A stretch of DNA of 64,000 nt from Agelas oroides. Taxonomy: Eukaryota > Porifera > Demospongiae > Agelasida > Agelasidae. Position numbers and translations under genes: made by a program. Location: NCBI GenBank assembly GCA_949130485.1, contig OX422203.1:2757178-2821177 (forward strand), given 5' to 3'. Under the pieces are notes generated by a model. That model saw only the letters and a list, made by a program, of their open reading frames with translations. It was not told where the DNA came from and searched no databases. This document shows, one piece after another, positions 48,661-60,250 of this stretch. Positions within the stretch are counted from its first letter, which is position 1. Every line of letters starts with the position of its first letter.

Positions 48661-51600
48661 GGGTAGAGTGTGCTAGAGTGAGGTAGAGGCGGGTCGAGGC
48701 AGGGTAGAGTGTGGTGGAGTGAGGTAGAATCGGGTCGAGCCAGGGTAGAGTGTGGTAGAGTGAGGTAGTGTCGGGTCTATCCAGGGTAGAGTGAGCTAAA
48801 ATGAGGTATAGTCGGGTTGAGCCAGGGTAGAGTGTAGTAGAGTGAGATAGAGTCAGGACGAGCAAGGGTAGAGTGTGGTAGAGTGAGGTACATTCCGGTC
48901 TAAACAGGGTAGAGTGTGGTAGAGTGAGGTAGAGTCGGGTGTAGCCAGGGTAGAGTGTGGTAGAGTGAGTTAGAGTCGGGGTAGGGTGTGGTAGAGAGAG
49001 GTAGAGTCGGGTCGAGCCAGGGCAGGGTGTGGTAGAGTGAGGTAGAGTCGGGTCGAGCCAGGGTAGAGTGTGGTAGAGTGAGGTAGAGTCGGGTCGAGGC
49101 AGGGTAGAGTGTGGTAGAGTGAGGTAGAAACGTGTCGAGCCAGGGTAGAGTGTGGTAGAGAGAGGTAGAGTCGGGTCGAGTCAGAGTAGAGTGTGGTAGA
49201 GTGAGATAGAGTCGGAGTAGAGTGTGGAAGAGTGTGGTAGAGTGAAGGAGAGTCGGGGTAGAGTGTGGTAGAGTGAGGTAGTGTCGGGTCTAGTCAGGGT
49301 AGAGTGCTGTAAAATGAGGTATAGTCGGGTCGAGCCAGGGTAGAGTATAGTAGAGTGAAGTAGAGTCAGGACGAGCCAGGGGAGAGTGTGGTAGAGTGAG
49401 GTACATTCCGGTCTAAACAGGATAGAGTGTGCTAGAGTGAGGTAGAGGTGGGTGGAGCCAGGGTTGAGTGTGGTAGAGTGAGTTAGAGTCGGTGTAGAGT
49501 GTGGTAGAGTGTGGTATAGTGAGGTAGAGTCGGGGTAGAGTGTGATAGAGAGAGGTAGAGTCGGGTCGAGCCAGGGTAGAGTGTGGTAGAGTGAGGTAGA
49601 GTTGGGGTAGAGTGTGGTACAGTGTGGTAGAGCGAGGTAGAGTCGGGTCGAGCCAGGGTAAAGTGTGGTAGAGTGAGGTATAGTCGGGTCGAGCCACAGT
49701 AGAGTGAGGTAGAGTGAGGTAGAGTCGGGGTAGAGTGTGGTAAAATGAGGTATAGTCGGGTTGAGCCAGGATAGAGTGAAGTAGAGTGAGGTAGAGTCAG
49801 GACGACCCAGGGTAGAGTGTGGTAGAGTGAGGTACATTCCGGTCTAAACAGGGTAGAGTGTGGTAGAGTGAGGTAGAGTCAGGTGTAGCCAGGACAGATT
49901 GTGGTAGAGTGAGTTAGAGTCGGGAGAGAGAGTGGTAGAGTGAGGTAGAGTCGGGTCGAGCCAGGGTACAGTGTGGTAGAGTGAGGTAGAGACGGGTCTA
50001 GCCTTGGTAGAGTGTGGGAGAGTGAGGTAGAATCGGAGTAGAGTGTGGTACAGTGAGGTCGAGCCAGGGTAGGGTGTGGCAGAGTGAGGTAGAGTCGGGG
50101 TAGAGTGTGGTAGAGTGAGGTAGAGTGAGGTAGAGTCGGGGTAGAGTGTGGTAGAGTGATGTAGAGTCGGGTCGAGGCAGGGTAGAGTGCGGTAGAGTGA
50201 GGTAGAGTCAGGAAGAGCCAGGGTAGAGTGTGGTAGAGTGAGGTACATTCCGGTCTAAACAGGGTAGAGTGTGGTAGAGTGAGGTAGAGTCGGGTGGAGC
50301 CAGGGTAGAGTGTGGTAGAGTGAGGTAGAGTCGGGGTAGAGTGTGGTACAGTTAGGTCGAGCCAGGGTAGGGTATGGTAGAGTGAGGTAGAGTCGGGGTA
50401 GAGTGTGGTAGTGTGAGGTAGTGTCGGGTCGAGCCAGGGTAGAGTGTGGTAGAGTGAGGTAGAGACGGGTCTAGCCTTGGTAGAGTGTGGGAGAGTGAGG
50501 TAGAATCGGAGTAGAGTGTGGTACAGTGAGATCGATCCAGGGTAGGGTGTGGAAGACTGAGGTAGAGTCGGGGTAGAGTGTGGTAGAGTGAGGTAGAGTC
50601 GGGTCGAGCCAGGGTAGAGTGTGGTAGAGTGAGGTAGAGACGGGTCTAGCCTTGGTAGAGTGTGGGAGAGTGAGGTAGAATCGGAGTAGAGTGTGGTACA
50701 GTGAGATCGATCCAGGGTAGGGTGTGGAAGAGTGAGGTAGAGTCGGGGTAGAGTGTGGTAGAGTGAGGTAGAGTCGGGACGAGCCAGGGTAGAGTGTGGC
50801 AGAGTGAGGTAGAATCAGGTCGAGCCAGGATAGAGTGTGGTAGAGTGAGGTAGAGTCGGGTCGAGGCAGGGTAGAGTGTGGTAGAGTGAGGTAGAGTCGG
50901 GGTAGAGTGTGGTAGAGTGAGGTAGAGTCGGGTTGAGCCAGGGTAGAGTGTGGTAAAGTGAGGTAGAATCGGGTCGAGCCAGGGTAGAGTGTGGTATAGT
51001 GAGGTAGAATAGGTGTAGAGTGTGGTAGAGTGAGGTAGATTCGGGTCTAGCCAGGGTAGAGTGTGGTAGAGTGAGGTAGAGTCGGGTCTAGCGAGGGTAG
51101 AGTGTGGTAGAGTGAGGTTGAGTCCGGTAAAGCAAGGGTAGAGGGTGCTAGAGTGATGTAGAGTCGGGGTAGAGTGTGGTAGAGTAAGGTAGAGTCGGGG
51201 TAGAGTGTGGTAGAGAGAGGTAGAATCGGGTCGAGCCAGAGTAGTGTGTGGTAGAGTGAGATAGAGTCGGGGTAGAGTGTGGTAGAGTGTGGTAGAGTGA
51301 AGGAGAGTCGGGGTAGAGTGTGGTAGAGTGAGGTAGTGTCGGGTCTAGCCAGGGTAGTGTGCGGTAAAATGAGGTATAGTCGGGTTGAGCCAGGGTAGAG
51401 TGTAGTAGAGTGAGGTAGAGTCAGGACGAGCCAGGGGAGAGTGTGGTAGAGTGAGGTAGAGTTGGTGTAGAGTGTGGTACAGTGTGGTAGAGCGAAGTAG
51501 AGTCGGGATACAGTGTGGTAGAGCGAGGTAGAGTCGGGTCAAGCCAGGGTAAAGTGTGGTAGAGTGAGGTATAGTTGGGTCGAGCCACAGTAGAGTGAGG
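48661..51600 (+). repeat. Distal part of block C2
   Basis: Satellite containing landmark monomers near 48.89, 49.40, 49.84 and 50.25 kb. The run at 49.2-49.9 kb copies the C1/B2 transition and start of B2 (37.0-37.8 kb; the landmark monomer at 49404 matches 37162, GGGAGAGAGAGTGG at 49922 matches 37783). It therefore carries a short extra copy of the B start 1,850 bp before the one at 51772. No gene. Confidence 0.78.
50431..50780 (+). repeat. 175-bp tandem duplication in block C2
   Basis: Copies are 50431-50605 and 50606-50780, with the CTAGCCTTGG, GTGGGAGAG, GAGATCGATCC and GTGGAAGA monomers. It has the same length and homologous monomers as the 175-bp duplication at 5091-5440, but with different private variants (GATCGATCC here, GGTCGAGCC there). 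Confidence 0.87.
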
Positions 51601-53300
51601 TAGAGTGAGGTAGAGTCGGGGTAGAGTGTGGTAAAATGAGGTATAGTCGGGTTGAGCCAGGATAGAGTGAAGTAGAGTGAGGTAGAGTCAGGACGAGCCA
51701 GGGCAGAGTGTGGTAGAGTGAGGTAGAGTCAGGTGTAGCCAGGATAGATTGTGGTAGAGTGAGTTAGAGTCGGGAGAGAGAGTGGTAGAGTGAGGTAGAG
51801 TCGGGTCGAGCCAGGGCAGGGTATGGTAGAGTGAGGTAGAGTCGGGTCAAGCCAGGATAGAGTGTGGTAGAGTGAGGTAGAGTCGGGGTAGAGTGTGGTA
51901 GAGTGAGGTAGTGTCGGGGTAGAGTGTGGTAGAGTGAGGTAGAGTCGGGTCGAGGCAGGGTAGAGTGTGGTAGAGTGAGGTAGAATCCGGTCGAGCCAGG
52001 GTAGAGTGTGGTAGAGTGAGGTAGAGACGGGTCTAGCCAGGGTAGTGTGTGGTAGAGTGAGGTAGAGTCGGAGTAGAGTGTGGTACAGTGAGGTCGAGCC
52101 AGGGTAGGGAGTGGTAGAGTGAGGTAGAGTCGGGGTAGAGTGTGGTAGAGTGAGGTAGAGTCGGGTCGAGCCAGGGTACAGTGTGGTAGAGTGAGGTAGA
52201 GACGGGTCTAGCCTTGGTAGAGTGTGGGAGAGTGAGGTAGAATCGGAGTAGAGTGTGGTACAGTGAGATCGATCCAGGGTAGGGTGTGGAAGAGTGAGGT
52301 AGAGTCGGGGTAGAGTGTGGTAGAGTGAGGTAGAGTCGGGACGAGCCAGGGTAGAGTGTGGCAGAGTGAGGTAGAGTCAGGTCCAGCAAGGATAGAGTGT
52401 GGTAGAGTGAGGTAGAGTCGGGTCGAGGCAGGGTAGAGTGTGGTAGAGTGAGGTAGAGTCGGGATAGAGTGTGGTAGAGTGAGGTAGAGTCGGGTTTCAG
52501 CCAGGGTAGAGTGTGGTAGAGTGAGGTAGAATCGGGTCGAGCCAGGGTAGAGTGTGGTATAGTGAGGTAGAATAGGGGTAGAGTGTGGTAGAGTGAGGTA
52601 GATTCGGGTCTAGCCAGGGTAGAGTGTGGTAGAGTGAGGTAGAGTCGGGTCTAGCGAGGGTAGAGTGTGGTAGAGTGAGGTTGAGTCCGGTAAAGCAAGG
52701 GTAGAGGGTGCTAGAGTGATGTAGAGTCGGGGTAGAGTGTGGTAGAGTAAGGTAGAGTCGGGGTAGAGTGTGGTAGAGAGAGGTAGAATCGGGTCGAGCC
52801 AGAGTAGTGTGTGGTAGAGTGAGATAGAGTCGGGGTAGAGTGTGGTAGAGTGTGGTAGAGTGAAGGAGAGTCGGGGTAGAGTGTGGTAGAGTGAGGTAGT
52901 GTCGGGTCTAGCCAGGGTAGTGTGCGGTAAAATGAGGTATAGTCGGGTTGAGCCAGGGTAGAGTGTAGTAGACTGAGGTAGAGTCAGGACGAGCCAGGGG
53001 AGAGTGTGGTAGAGTGAGGTACATTCCGGTCTAAACAGGGTAGAGTGTGGTAGAGTGAGGTAGAGTCGGGTGTAGCCAGGGTAGAGTGTGGTAGAGTGAG
53101 TTAGAGTCAGGGTAGGGTGTGGTAGAGTGAGGTAGAGTCGGGTCGAGCCAGGGCAGGGTGTGGTAGAGTGAGGTAGAGTCGGGTCGAGCCAGGGTAGAGT
53201 GTAGTAGAGTGAGGTAGAGTCGGGTAGAGGCAGGGTAGAGTGTGGTAGAGTCAGTTAGAATCGTGTCGAGCCAGGGTAGAGTGTGGTAGAGAGAGGTACA
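51601..53300 (+). repeat. Higher-order block B3 (partial)
   Basis: Third appearance of the B block. It matches 37.6-38.1 kb at offset 13,989 and 38.8-39.6 kb at about 13,682; the roughly 300-bp fall is a missing segment in B3. GTTAGAATCGTGTCGAG near 53.26 kb matches 39.57 kb. At 52.49 kb one monomer has an extra base (GGGTTTCAGCC). The rare GTTTGT monomers of B1 and B2 are absent because the copy ends before them. Confidence 0.8.
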
Positions 53301-53470
53301 TTCCGGTCTAAACAGGGTAGAGTGTGGTAGAGTGAGGTAGAGTCGGGTGTAGCCAGGGTAGAGTGTGGTAGAGTGAGTTAGAGTCGGGTAGAGTGTGGTA
53401 GAGTGAGGTACCATCGGGTCGAGCCAGGGTAGAGTGTGGTAGAGTGAGGTAGAGTCGGGGTAGAGTGTGG

Positions 53471-54064
53471 TAGAGAGAGGTAGAGTCGGGTCGAGCCAGA
53501 GTAGAGTGTGGTAGATTGAGGTATAGTCGGGGTAGAGTGTGGTAGAGTGTGGTAGAGTGAGGTAGAGTCGGGGTAGAGTGTGGTAGAGTGAGGTAGTGTC
53601 GGGGTAGAGTGTGGTAGAGTGATGTAGAGTCGGGTCGAGGCAGGGTAGAGTGTGTAGAGTGAGGTAGAATCGGGTCGAGCGAGGGTAGAGTGTGGTAGAG
53701 AGAGGTAGAGTCGGGTCGAGCCAGGGTAGAGTGTGGTAGAGTGAGGTAGAGTCGGGGTAGAGTGTGGTAGAGAGAGGTAGAGTCGGGTCGAGCCAGAGTA
53801 GAGTGTGGTAGATTGAGGTATAGTCGGGGTAGAGTGTGGTAGAGTGTGGTAGAGTGAGGTAGAGTCGGGGTAGAGTGTGGTAGAGTGAGGTAGTGTCGGG
53901 GTAGAGTGTGGTAGAGTGATGTAGAGTCGGGTCGAGGCAGGGTAGAGTGTGTAGAGTGAGGTAGAATCGGGTCGAGCGAGGGTAGAGTGTGGTAGAGAGA
54001 GGTAGAGTCGGGTCGAGCCAGAGTAGAGTGTGGTAGAGTGAGATAGAGACGGGGTAGAGTGTGG
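53471..54064 (+). repeat. 297-bp tandem duplication
   Basis: Copies are about 53471-53767 and 53768-54064. GTAGATTGAGG lies at 53511 and 53808, and the one-base-short monomer with TGTGTAGAG lies at 53651 and 53948, both 297 bp apart. The 40-bp monomer is a useful marker: it recurs near 56.26, 59.08, 61.87 and 63.11 kb. The tail of the second copy diverges into GCGGTAGAGCGAAGG. Confidence 0.86.
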
Positions 54065-54442
54065 TAGAGTGCGGTAGAGCGAAGGAGAGTCGGGGTAGAG
54101 TGTGGTAGAGTGAGGTAGTGTCGGGTCTAGTCAGGGTAGAGTGCGGTAAAATGAGGAATAGTCAGGTCGAACCATGGTTGAGTGTAGTAGAGTGAAGTAG
54201 AGTCAGGACGAGCCAGGATAGAGTGTGGTAGAGTGAGGTACATTCCGGTCTAAACAGGGTAGAATGTGGTAGAGTGAGGTCGAGTCGGGTGGAGCCAGGG
54301 TAGAGTGTGGTAGAGTGAGTTAGAGTTGGTGTAGAGTGTGGTAGAGTGAGGTAGAGTCGGGACGAGCTAGAGCAGGGTGTGGGAGAGTGAGGTAGAGTCG
54401 GGTCGAGCCAGGGTAGAGTGTGGTAGAGTGAGGTACAGTCGG

Positions 54443-54473
54443 GGTAGAGTGTGGTAGAGTGAGGTAGAGTCGG
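54443..54473 (+). repeat. Representative 31-bp short monomer
   Basis: This is an exact short monomer: three GGTAGAGT 10-mers plus one G, lacking the 11-mer. It keeps one CpG. Short and long monomers are interspersed through the whole array in block-specific orders, so the short form is an old component and not a recent deletion. The junction to the next monomer reads CGGGGTAG in place of GCCAGGGTAG. Confidence 0.93.
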
Positions 54474-56450
54474 GGTAGAGTGTGGTAGAGAGAGGTAGAG
54501 TCGGGTCGACCCAGGGTAGAGTGTGGTAGAGTGAGGTAGAGTTGGGGTAGAGTGTGGTACAGTGTGGTAGAGTGAGGTAGAGTCGGGGTAGAGTGTGGTA
54601 GAGCGAGGTAGAGTCGGTTTGAGCAAGGGTAGAGTGCGGTTGAATGAGGTATAGCCGGTCGAACCACAGTAGAGTGAGGTAGAGTGAGGTATAGTCGGGG
54701 TAGAGTGTGGTAGAGTGAGGTAGAGTCGGGTCGAGCCAGGGTAGAATGTGGTAGAGTGAGGTAGAGTCGGGTCGAGCCAGGGTAGAGTGTGGTAGAGTGA
54801 GGTAGAGTAGGGGTAGAGTGTGGTAGAGTGAGGTAGAGTCGGGTCGAGCCAGGGTTGAGTGTGGTAGAGTGAGGTAGAGTCGGGTCTAGCGAGGGTAGAG
54901 TGTGGTAGAGTGAGGTAGAGTCTGGTAGAGCCATGGTAGAGTGTTCTAGAGTGAGGTAGAGTCGGGGTAGAGTGTGGCAGAGTAAGGTAGAGTCGGGGTA
55001 GAGTGTGGTAGAGAGAGGTAGAGTCGGGTTGAGCCAGAGTAGAGTGTGGTAGAGTGAGGTATAGTCGGGGTAGAGTGTGGTATAGTGAAGTAGAGACGGT
55101 ATAGAGTGTCGTAGAGTGAGGTAGTGTCGGTTCTAGCCAGGGTAGAGTGCGGTAAAATGAGGTATAGTTGGGTCGAGCCAGGGTAGAGTGTAGTAGAGTG
55201 GAGTAGAGTCAGGATGAGCCAGGGTAGAGTGTGGTAGAGTTGGGTACATTCCGGTCTAATCAGGGTAGAGTGTGGTAGAGTGAGGTAGAGTCGGGTGTAG
55301 CCAGGGTAGAGTTGGGTAGAGTGAGTTTGAGTCGGGGTAGAGTGAGGTAGAGTGAGGTAGAGTCGGGTCGAGCCAGGGAAGAGTGTGGTAGAGTGAGGTA
55401 GAGACGGGTCTAGCCAGGGTAGAGTGTGTTAGAGTGAGGTAGAGTCGGAGTAGAGTGTGGTACAGTGAGGTCGAGCCAGGGTAGGGTGTGGTAGAGTGAG
55501 GTAGAGTCGGGGTAGAGTGTGGTAGAGTGAGGTAGAGACGGGTCTAGCCTTGGTAGAGGGTGGGAGAGTGAGGTAGAGTCGGAGTAGAGTGTGGTACAGT
55601 CAGGTCGAGCCACGGTAGGGTGTGGTAGAGTGAGGTAGAGTCGGGTCGAGCCAGGGTAGAGTGTGGTAGAGTGAGGTAGAGTCAGGTCGAGCCAGGGTAG
55701 AGTGTGGTAGAGTGAGGTAGAGTCGGGTTGAGGCAGGGTAGAGTGTGGTAGAGTGAGGTAGAGTCGGGGTAGAGTGTGGTAGAGAGAGGTAGAGTCGGGT
55801 CGAGCCAGAGTAGAGTGTGGTAGATTGAGGTATAGTCGGGGTAGAGTGTGGTAGAGTGTGGTAGAGTGAAGTAGAGTCGGGTTAGAGTGTGGTAGAGTGA
55901 GGTAGAGTCAGGACGAGCCTGGGTAGAGTGTGGTAGAGTGAGGTACATTCCGGTCTAAACAGGGTAGAGTGTGGTAGAGTGAGGTAGAGTCGGGTGTAGC
56001 CAGGGTAGAGTGTGGTAGAGTGAGTTAGAGTCGGGTAGAGTGTGGTAGAGTGAGGTACCATCGGGTCGAGCCAGGGTAGAGTGTGGTATAGTGAGGTAGA
56101 GTAGGGGTAGAGTGTGGTAGAGTGAGGTAGAGTCGGGTCGAGCCAGGTTAGAGAGTGGTAGAGTGAGGTAGAGTCAGGGAAGATTGTGGTAGAGTGAGGA
56201 AGTGTCGGGGTAGAGTGTGGTAGAGTGATGTAGAGTCGGGTCGAGGCAGGGTAGAGTGTGTAGAGTGAGGTAGAATCGGGTCGAGCGAGGGTAGAGTGTG
56301 GTAGAGATAGGTAGAGTCGGGTCGAGCCAGAGTAGAGTGTGGTAGAGTGAGATAGAGACGGGGTAGAGTGTGGTAGAGTGTGGTAGAGTGAGGTAGAGTC
56401 GGGTGGAGCCAGGGTAGAGTGTGGTAGAGTGAGTTAGAGTCGGGGTAGAG

Positions 56451-57355
56451 TGTGGTAGAGTGAGGTAGAGTCGGGTCGAGCCAGGGTAGGGTGTGGTAGA
56501 GTGAGGTAGAGTCGGGTCGAGCCAGGGTAGAGTGTGGTAGAGTGAGGTAGAGTCAGGGTAGAGTGTGGTAGAGAGAGGTAGGGTGTCGTAGAGTCGGGGT
56601 AGAGTGTGGTAGAGAGAGGTAGGGTGTGGTAGAGTGAGGTAGAGTCGGGTCGAGCCAGGGGAGAGTGTGGTAGAGTGAAGGAGAGTCGGGGTAGAGTGAG
56701 GTAGAGTCGGGGTAGAGTGTGGTAGAGAGAGGTAGAGTCGGGTCGACCCAGGGTAGAGTGTGGTAGAGTGAGGTAGAGTTGGGGTAGAGTGTGGTACAGT
56801 GTGGTAGAGTGAGGTAGAGTCGGAGTAGAGTGTGGTAGAGCGAGGTAGAGTCGGTTCGAACCAGGGTAGAGTGCGGTTGAGTGAGGTATAGTCGGGTTGA
56901 GCCACAGTAGAGTGAGGTAGAGTGAGGTAGAATCGGGGTAGAGTGTGGTAGACTAAGGTAGAGTCGGGGTAGAGTGTGGTAGAGTGAGGTAGAGTCGGGT
57001 CGAGCCAGGGTAGAATGTGGTAGGGTGAGGTAGAGTCGGGTCGATCCAGGTTAGAGTGTGGTAGAGTGAGGTAGAGTAGGGGTAGAGTGTGGTAGAGTGA
57101 GGTAGAGTCGGGTCGAGCCAGGGTTGAGTGTGGTAGAGTGAGGTAGAGTAGGGGTAGAGTGTGGTAGAGTGAGGTAGAGTGAGGTAGAGTAGGGGTAGAG
57201 TGTGGTAGAGTGAGGTAGAGTCTGGTAGAGCCATGGTAGAGTGTGCTAGAGTGAGGTAGAGTCGGAGTAGAATGTGGTAGAGTAAGGTAGAGTCGGGGCA
57301 GAGTGTGGTAGAGAGAGGTAGAGTCGGGTCGAGCCAGAGTAGAGTGTGGTAGAGT
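56451..57355 (+). repeat. Outlying partial copy of the 1,232-bp unit
   Basis: It has the same order as the units at 57960 onward (GGTGTCGTAG, GGTTCGAACCAGG, GCGGTTGAGTGAGG at 56873, GACTAAGG, GGGTTGAGTG). It carries 52 extra bp near 56.69 kb, and so lies 1,458 bp before the next unit at the GCGGTTGA marker. It diverges at GTATAGTCCGGG near 57.36 kb. Confidence 0.83.
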
Positions 57356-57959
57356 GAGGTATAGTCCGGGTAGAGTGTGGTAGAGTGTGGTATAGTGAAG
57401 TAGAGTCGGTATAGAGTGTGGTAGAGTGAGGTAGAGTCGGGTCTAGCCAGGGTAGAGTGCGGTAAAATGAGGTATAGTCGGGTCGAACCAGGGTAGAGTG
57501 TAGTAGAGTGAGGTAGAGTCAGGATGAGCCAGGGTAGAGTGTGGTAGAGTGGGGTACATTCCGGTCTAATCAGGGTAGAGTGTGGTAGAGTGAGGTAGAG
57601 TCGGGTGTAACCAGGGTAGAGTGGGGTAGAGTGAGTTAGAGTCGGGGTAGAGTGAGGTAGAGTGAGGTAGAGTCGGGTCGAGCCAGGGAAGAGTGTGGTA
57701 GAGTGAAGGAGAGTCAGGGTAGAGTGTGGTAGAGTGAGGTAGTGTCGGGTCTAGCCAGGGTAGATTGCGGTAAAATGAGGTATAGTGGGGTTGAGTCAGG
57801 GTAGAGTGTAGTAGAGGGAGGTAGAGTCAGGACGAGCCAGGGTACAGTGTGGTAGAGTGAGGTACTTTCCGGTCTAAACAGGGTAGAGTGTGGTAGAGTG
57901 AGGTAGAGTCGGGTGGAGCCAGGGTAGAGTGTGGTAGAGTGAGTTAGAGTCGGGGTAGA
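57356..57959 (+). repeat. Linker with landmark monomers between E units
   Basis: Holds a landmark monomer near 57.56 kb (TAATCAG variant) and one near 57.87 kb with TACTTTCC in place of TACATTCC. The TACTTTCC form recurs only at 60.38 and 60.66 kb among those seen, tying this linker to the one at 60251-60752. No gene. Confidence 0.78.
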
Positions 57960-59191
57960 GTGTGGTAGAGTGAGGTAGAGTCGGGTCGAGCCAGGGTAGG
58001 GTGTGGTAGAGTGAGGTAGAGTCGGGTCGAGCCAGGGTAGAGTGTGGTAGAGTGAGGTAGAGTCAGGGTAGAGTGTGGTAGAGAGAGGTAGGGTGTCGTA
58101 GAGTCGGGGTAGAGTGTGGTAGAGAGAGGTAGGGTGTGGTAGAGTGAGGTAGAGTCGGGTCGAGCCAGGGGAGAGTGTGGTAGAGTGAAGGAGAGTCGGG
58201 TCGACCCAGGGTAGAGTGTGGTAGAGTGAGGTAGAGTTGGGGTAGAGTGTGGTACAGTGTGGTAGAGTGAGGTAGAGTCGGAGTAGAGTGTGGTAGAGCG
58301 AGGTAGAGTCGGTTCGAACCAGGGTAGAGTGCGGTTGAGTGAGGTATAGTCGGGTTGAGCCACAGTAGAGTGAGGTAGAGTGAGGTAGAATCGGGGTAGA
58401 GTGTGGTAGACTAAGGTAGAGTCGGGGTAGAGTGTGGTAGAGTGAGGTAGAGTCGGGTCGAGCCAGGGTAGAATGTGGTAGGGTGAGGTAGAGTCGGGTC
58501 GATCCAGGGTAGAGTGTGGTAGAGTGAGGTAGAGTAGGGGTAGAGTGTGGTAGAGTGAGGTAGAGTCGGGTCGAGCCAGGGTTGAGTGTGGTAGAGTGAG
58601 GTAGAGTAGGGGTAGAGTGTGGTAGAGTGAGGTAGAGTGAGGTAGAGTAGGGGTAGAGTGTGGTAGAGTGAGGTAGAGTCTGGTAGAGCCATGGTAGAGT
58701 GTGCTAGAGTGAGGTAGAGTCGGAGTAGAATGTGGTAGAGTAAGGTAGAGTCGGGGCAGAGTGTGGTAGAGAGAGGTAGAGTCGGGTCGAGCCAGAGTAG
58801 AGTGTGGTAGAGTGAGGTAGAGTCGGGGTAGAGTGTGGTACAGTGAGGTCGAGCTAGGGTAGGGTGTGGTAGAGTGAGGTAGAGTCGGGGTAGAGTGTGG
58901 TAGAGTGAGGTAGAGTCGGGTCGAGTCAGGGCCGGATGGGGTAGAGTGAAGTAGAGTCGGGTCGAGCCAGGGTAGAGTGTGGTAGAGTGAGGTAGAGTCG
59001 GGGTAGAGTGTGGTAGAGTGAGGTAGTGTCGGGGTAGAGTGTGGTAGAGTGATGTAGAGTCGGGTCGAGGCAGGGTAGAGTGTGTAGAGTGAGGTAGAAT
59101 CGGGTCGAGCGAGGGTAGAGTGTGGTAGAGAGAGGTAGAGTCGGGTTGAGCCAGAGTAGAGTGTGGTAGAGTGAGATAGAGACGGGGTAGA
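57960..59191 (+). repeat. 1,232-bp unit E1
   Basis: First complete unit of the regular array. Markers are GGTGTCGTAG near 58.09 kb, GCGGTTGAGTGAGG at 58331, and GCCGGATGGGG at 58931. The same markers return 1,232 bp later, then 1,561 bp, then 1,232 bp (GCGGTTGA at 59563, 61124, 62356; GCCGGATG at 60163, 61724, 62956). Confidence 0.9.
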
Positions 59192-60250
59192 GTGTGGTAG
59201 AGTGAGGTAGAGTCGGGTCGAGCAAGGGTAGGGTGTGGTAGAGTGAGGTAGAGTCGGGTCGAGCCAGGGTAGAGTGTGGTAGAGTGAGGTAGAGTCAGGG
59301 TAGAGTGTGGTAGAGAGAGGTAGGGTGTCGTAGAGTCGGGGTAGAGTGTGGTAGAGAGAGGTAGGGTGTGGTAGAGTGAGGTAGAGTCGGGTCGAGCCAG
59401 GGGAGAGTGTGGTAGAGTGAAGGAGAGTCGGGTCGACCCAGGGTAGAGTGTGGTAGAGTGAGGTAGAGTTGGGGTAGAGTGTTGTACAGTGTGGTAGAGT
59501 GAGGTAGAGTCGGAGTAGAGTGTGGTGGAGCGAGGTAGAGTCGGTTCGAACCAGGGTAGAGTGCGGTTGAGTGAGGTATAGTCGGGTTGAGCCACAGTAG
59601 AGTGAGGTAGAGTGAGGTAGAATCGGGGTAGAGTGTGGTAGACTAAGGTAGAGTCGGGGTAGAGTGTGGTAGAGTGAGGTAGAGTCGGGTCGAGCCAGGG
59701 TAGAATGTGGTAGGGTGAGGTAGAGTCGGGTCGATCCAGGGTAGAGTGTGGTAGAGTGAGGTAGAGTAGGGGTAGAGTGTGGTAGAGTGAGGTAGAGTCG
59801 GGTCGAGCCAGGGTTGAGTGTGGTAGAGTGAGGTAGAGTAGGGGTAGAGTGTGGTAGAGTGAGGTAGAGTGAGGTAGAGTAGGGGTAGAGTGTGGTAGAG
59901 TGAGGTAGAGTCTGGTAGAGCCATGGTAGAGTGTGCTAGAGTGAGGTAGAGTCGGAGTAGAATGTGGTAGAGTAAGGTAGAGTCGGGGCAGAGTGTGGTA
60001 GAGAGAGGTAGAGTCGGGTCGAGCCAGAGTAGAGTGTGGTAGAGTGAGGTAGAGTCGGGGTAGAGTGTGGTACAGTGAGGTCGAGCTAGGGTAGGGTGTG
60101 GTAGAGTGATGTAGAGTCGGGGTAGAGTGTGGTAGAGTGAGGTAGAGTCGGGTCGAGTCAGGGCCGGATGGGGTAGAGTGAAGTAGAGTCGGGTCGAGGC
60201 AGGGTAGAGTGTGGTAGAGTGAGGTAGAGTCGGGGTAGAGTGTGGTAGAG
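59192..60250 (+). repeat. 1,232-bp unit E2, truncated
   Basis: Follows E1 at offset 1,232 and differs by few bases (GTTGTACAG, GTGGAGCG, GTGATGTAG). It breaks off near 60.25 kb, before the 40-bp TGTGTAGAG monomer, where it passes into the landmark linker. Confidence 0.88.

Larger units (their letters stand above)
53301..56450 (+). repeat. Block D: mixed monomers between B3 and the regular 1.2-kb array
   Basis: It begins with a landmark monomer and a GTACCATCGGG monomer (53410), a pair repeated at 55.95-56.06 kb (offset 2,647). It contains the 297-bp duplication, the GCGGTTGAATGAGG monomer at 54636 that is ancestral-looking to the markers of block E, and landmark monomers near 54.24, 55.25 and 55.95 kb. 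All satellite, no gene. Confidence 0.78.

Noticed and set aside
58411-59595. 394-codon minus-strand frames here and at 61204-62388, and a 363-codon frame at 62436-63527
   Set aside because: The two 394-codon frames are copies related by the 2,793-bp period and open at GTG, not ATG. They are explained fully by the stop-free repeat. Conservation between copies is conservation of the satellite, not of a protein.
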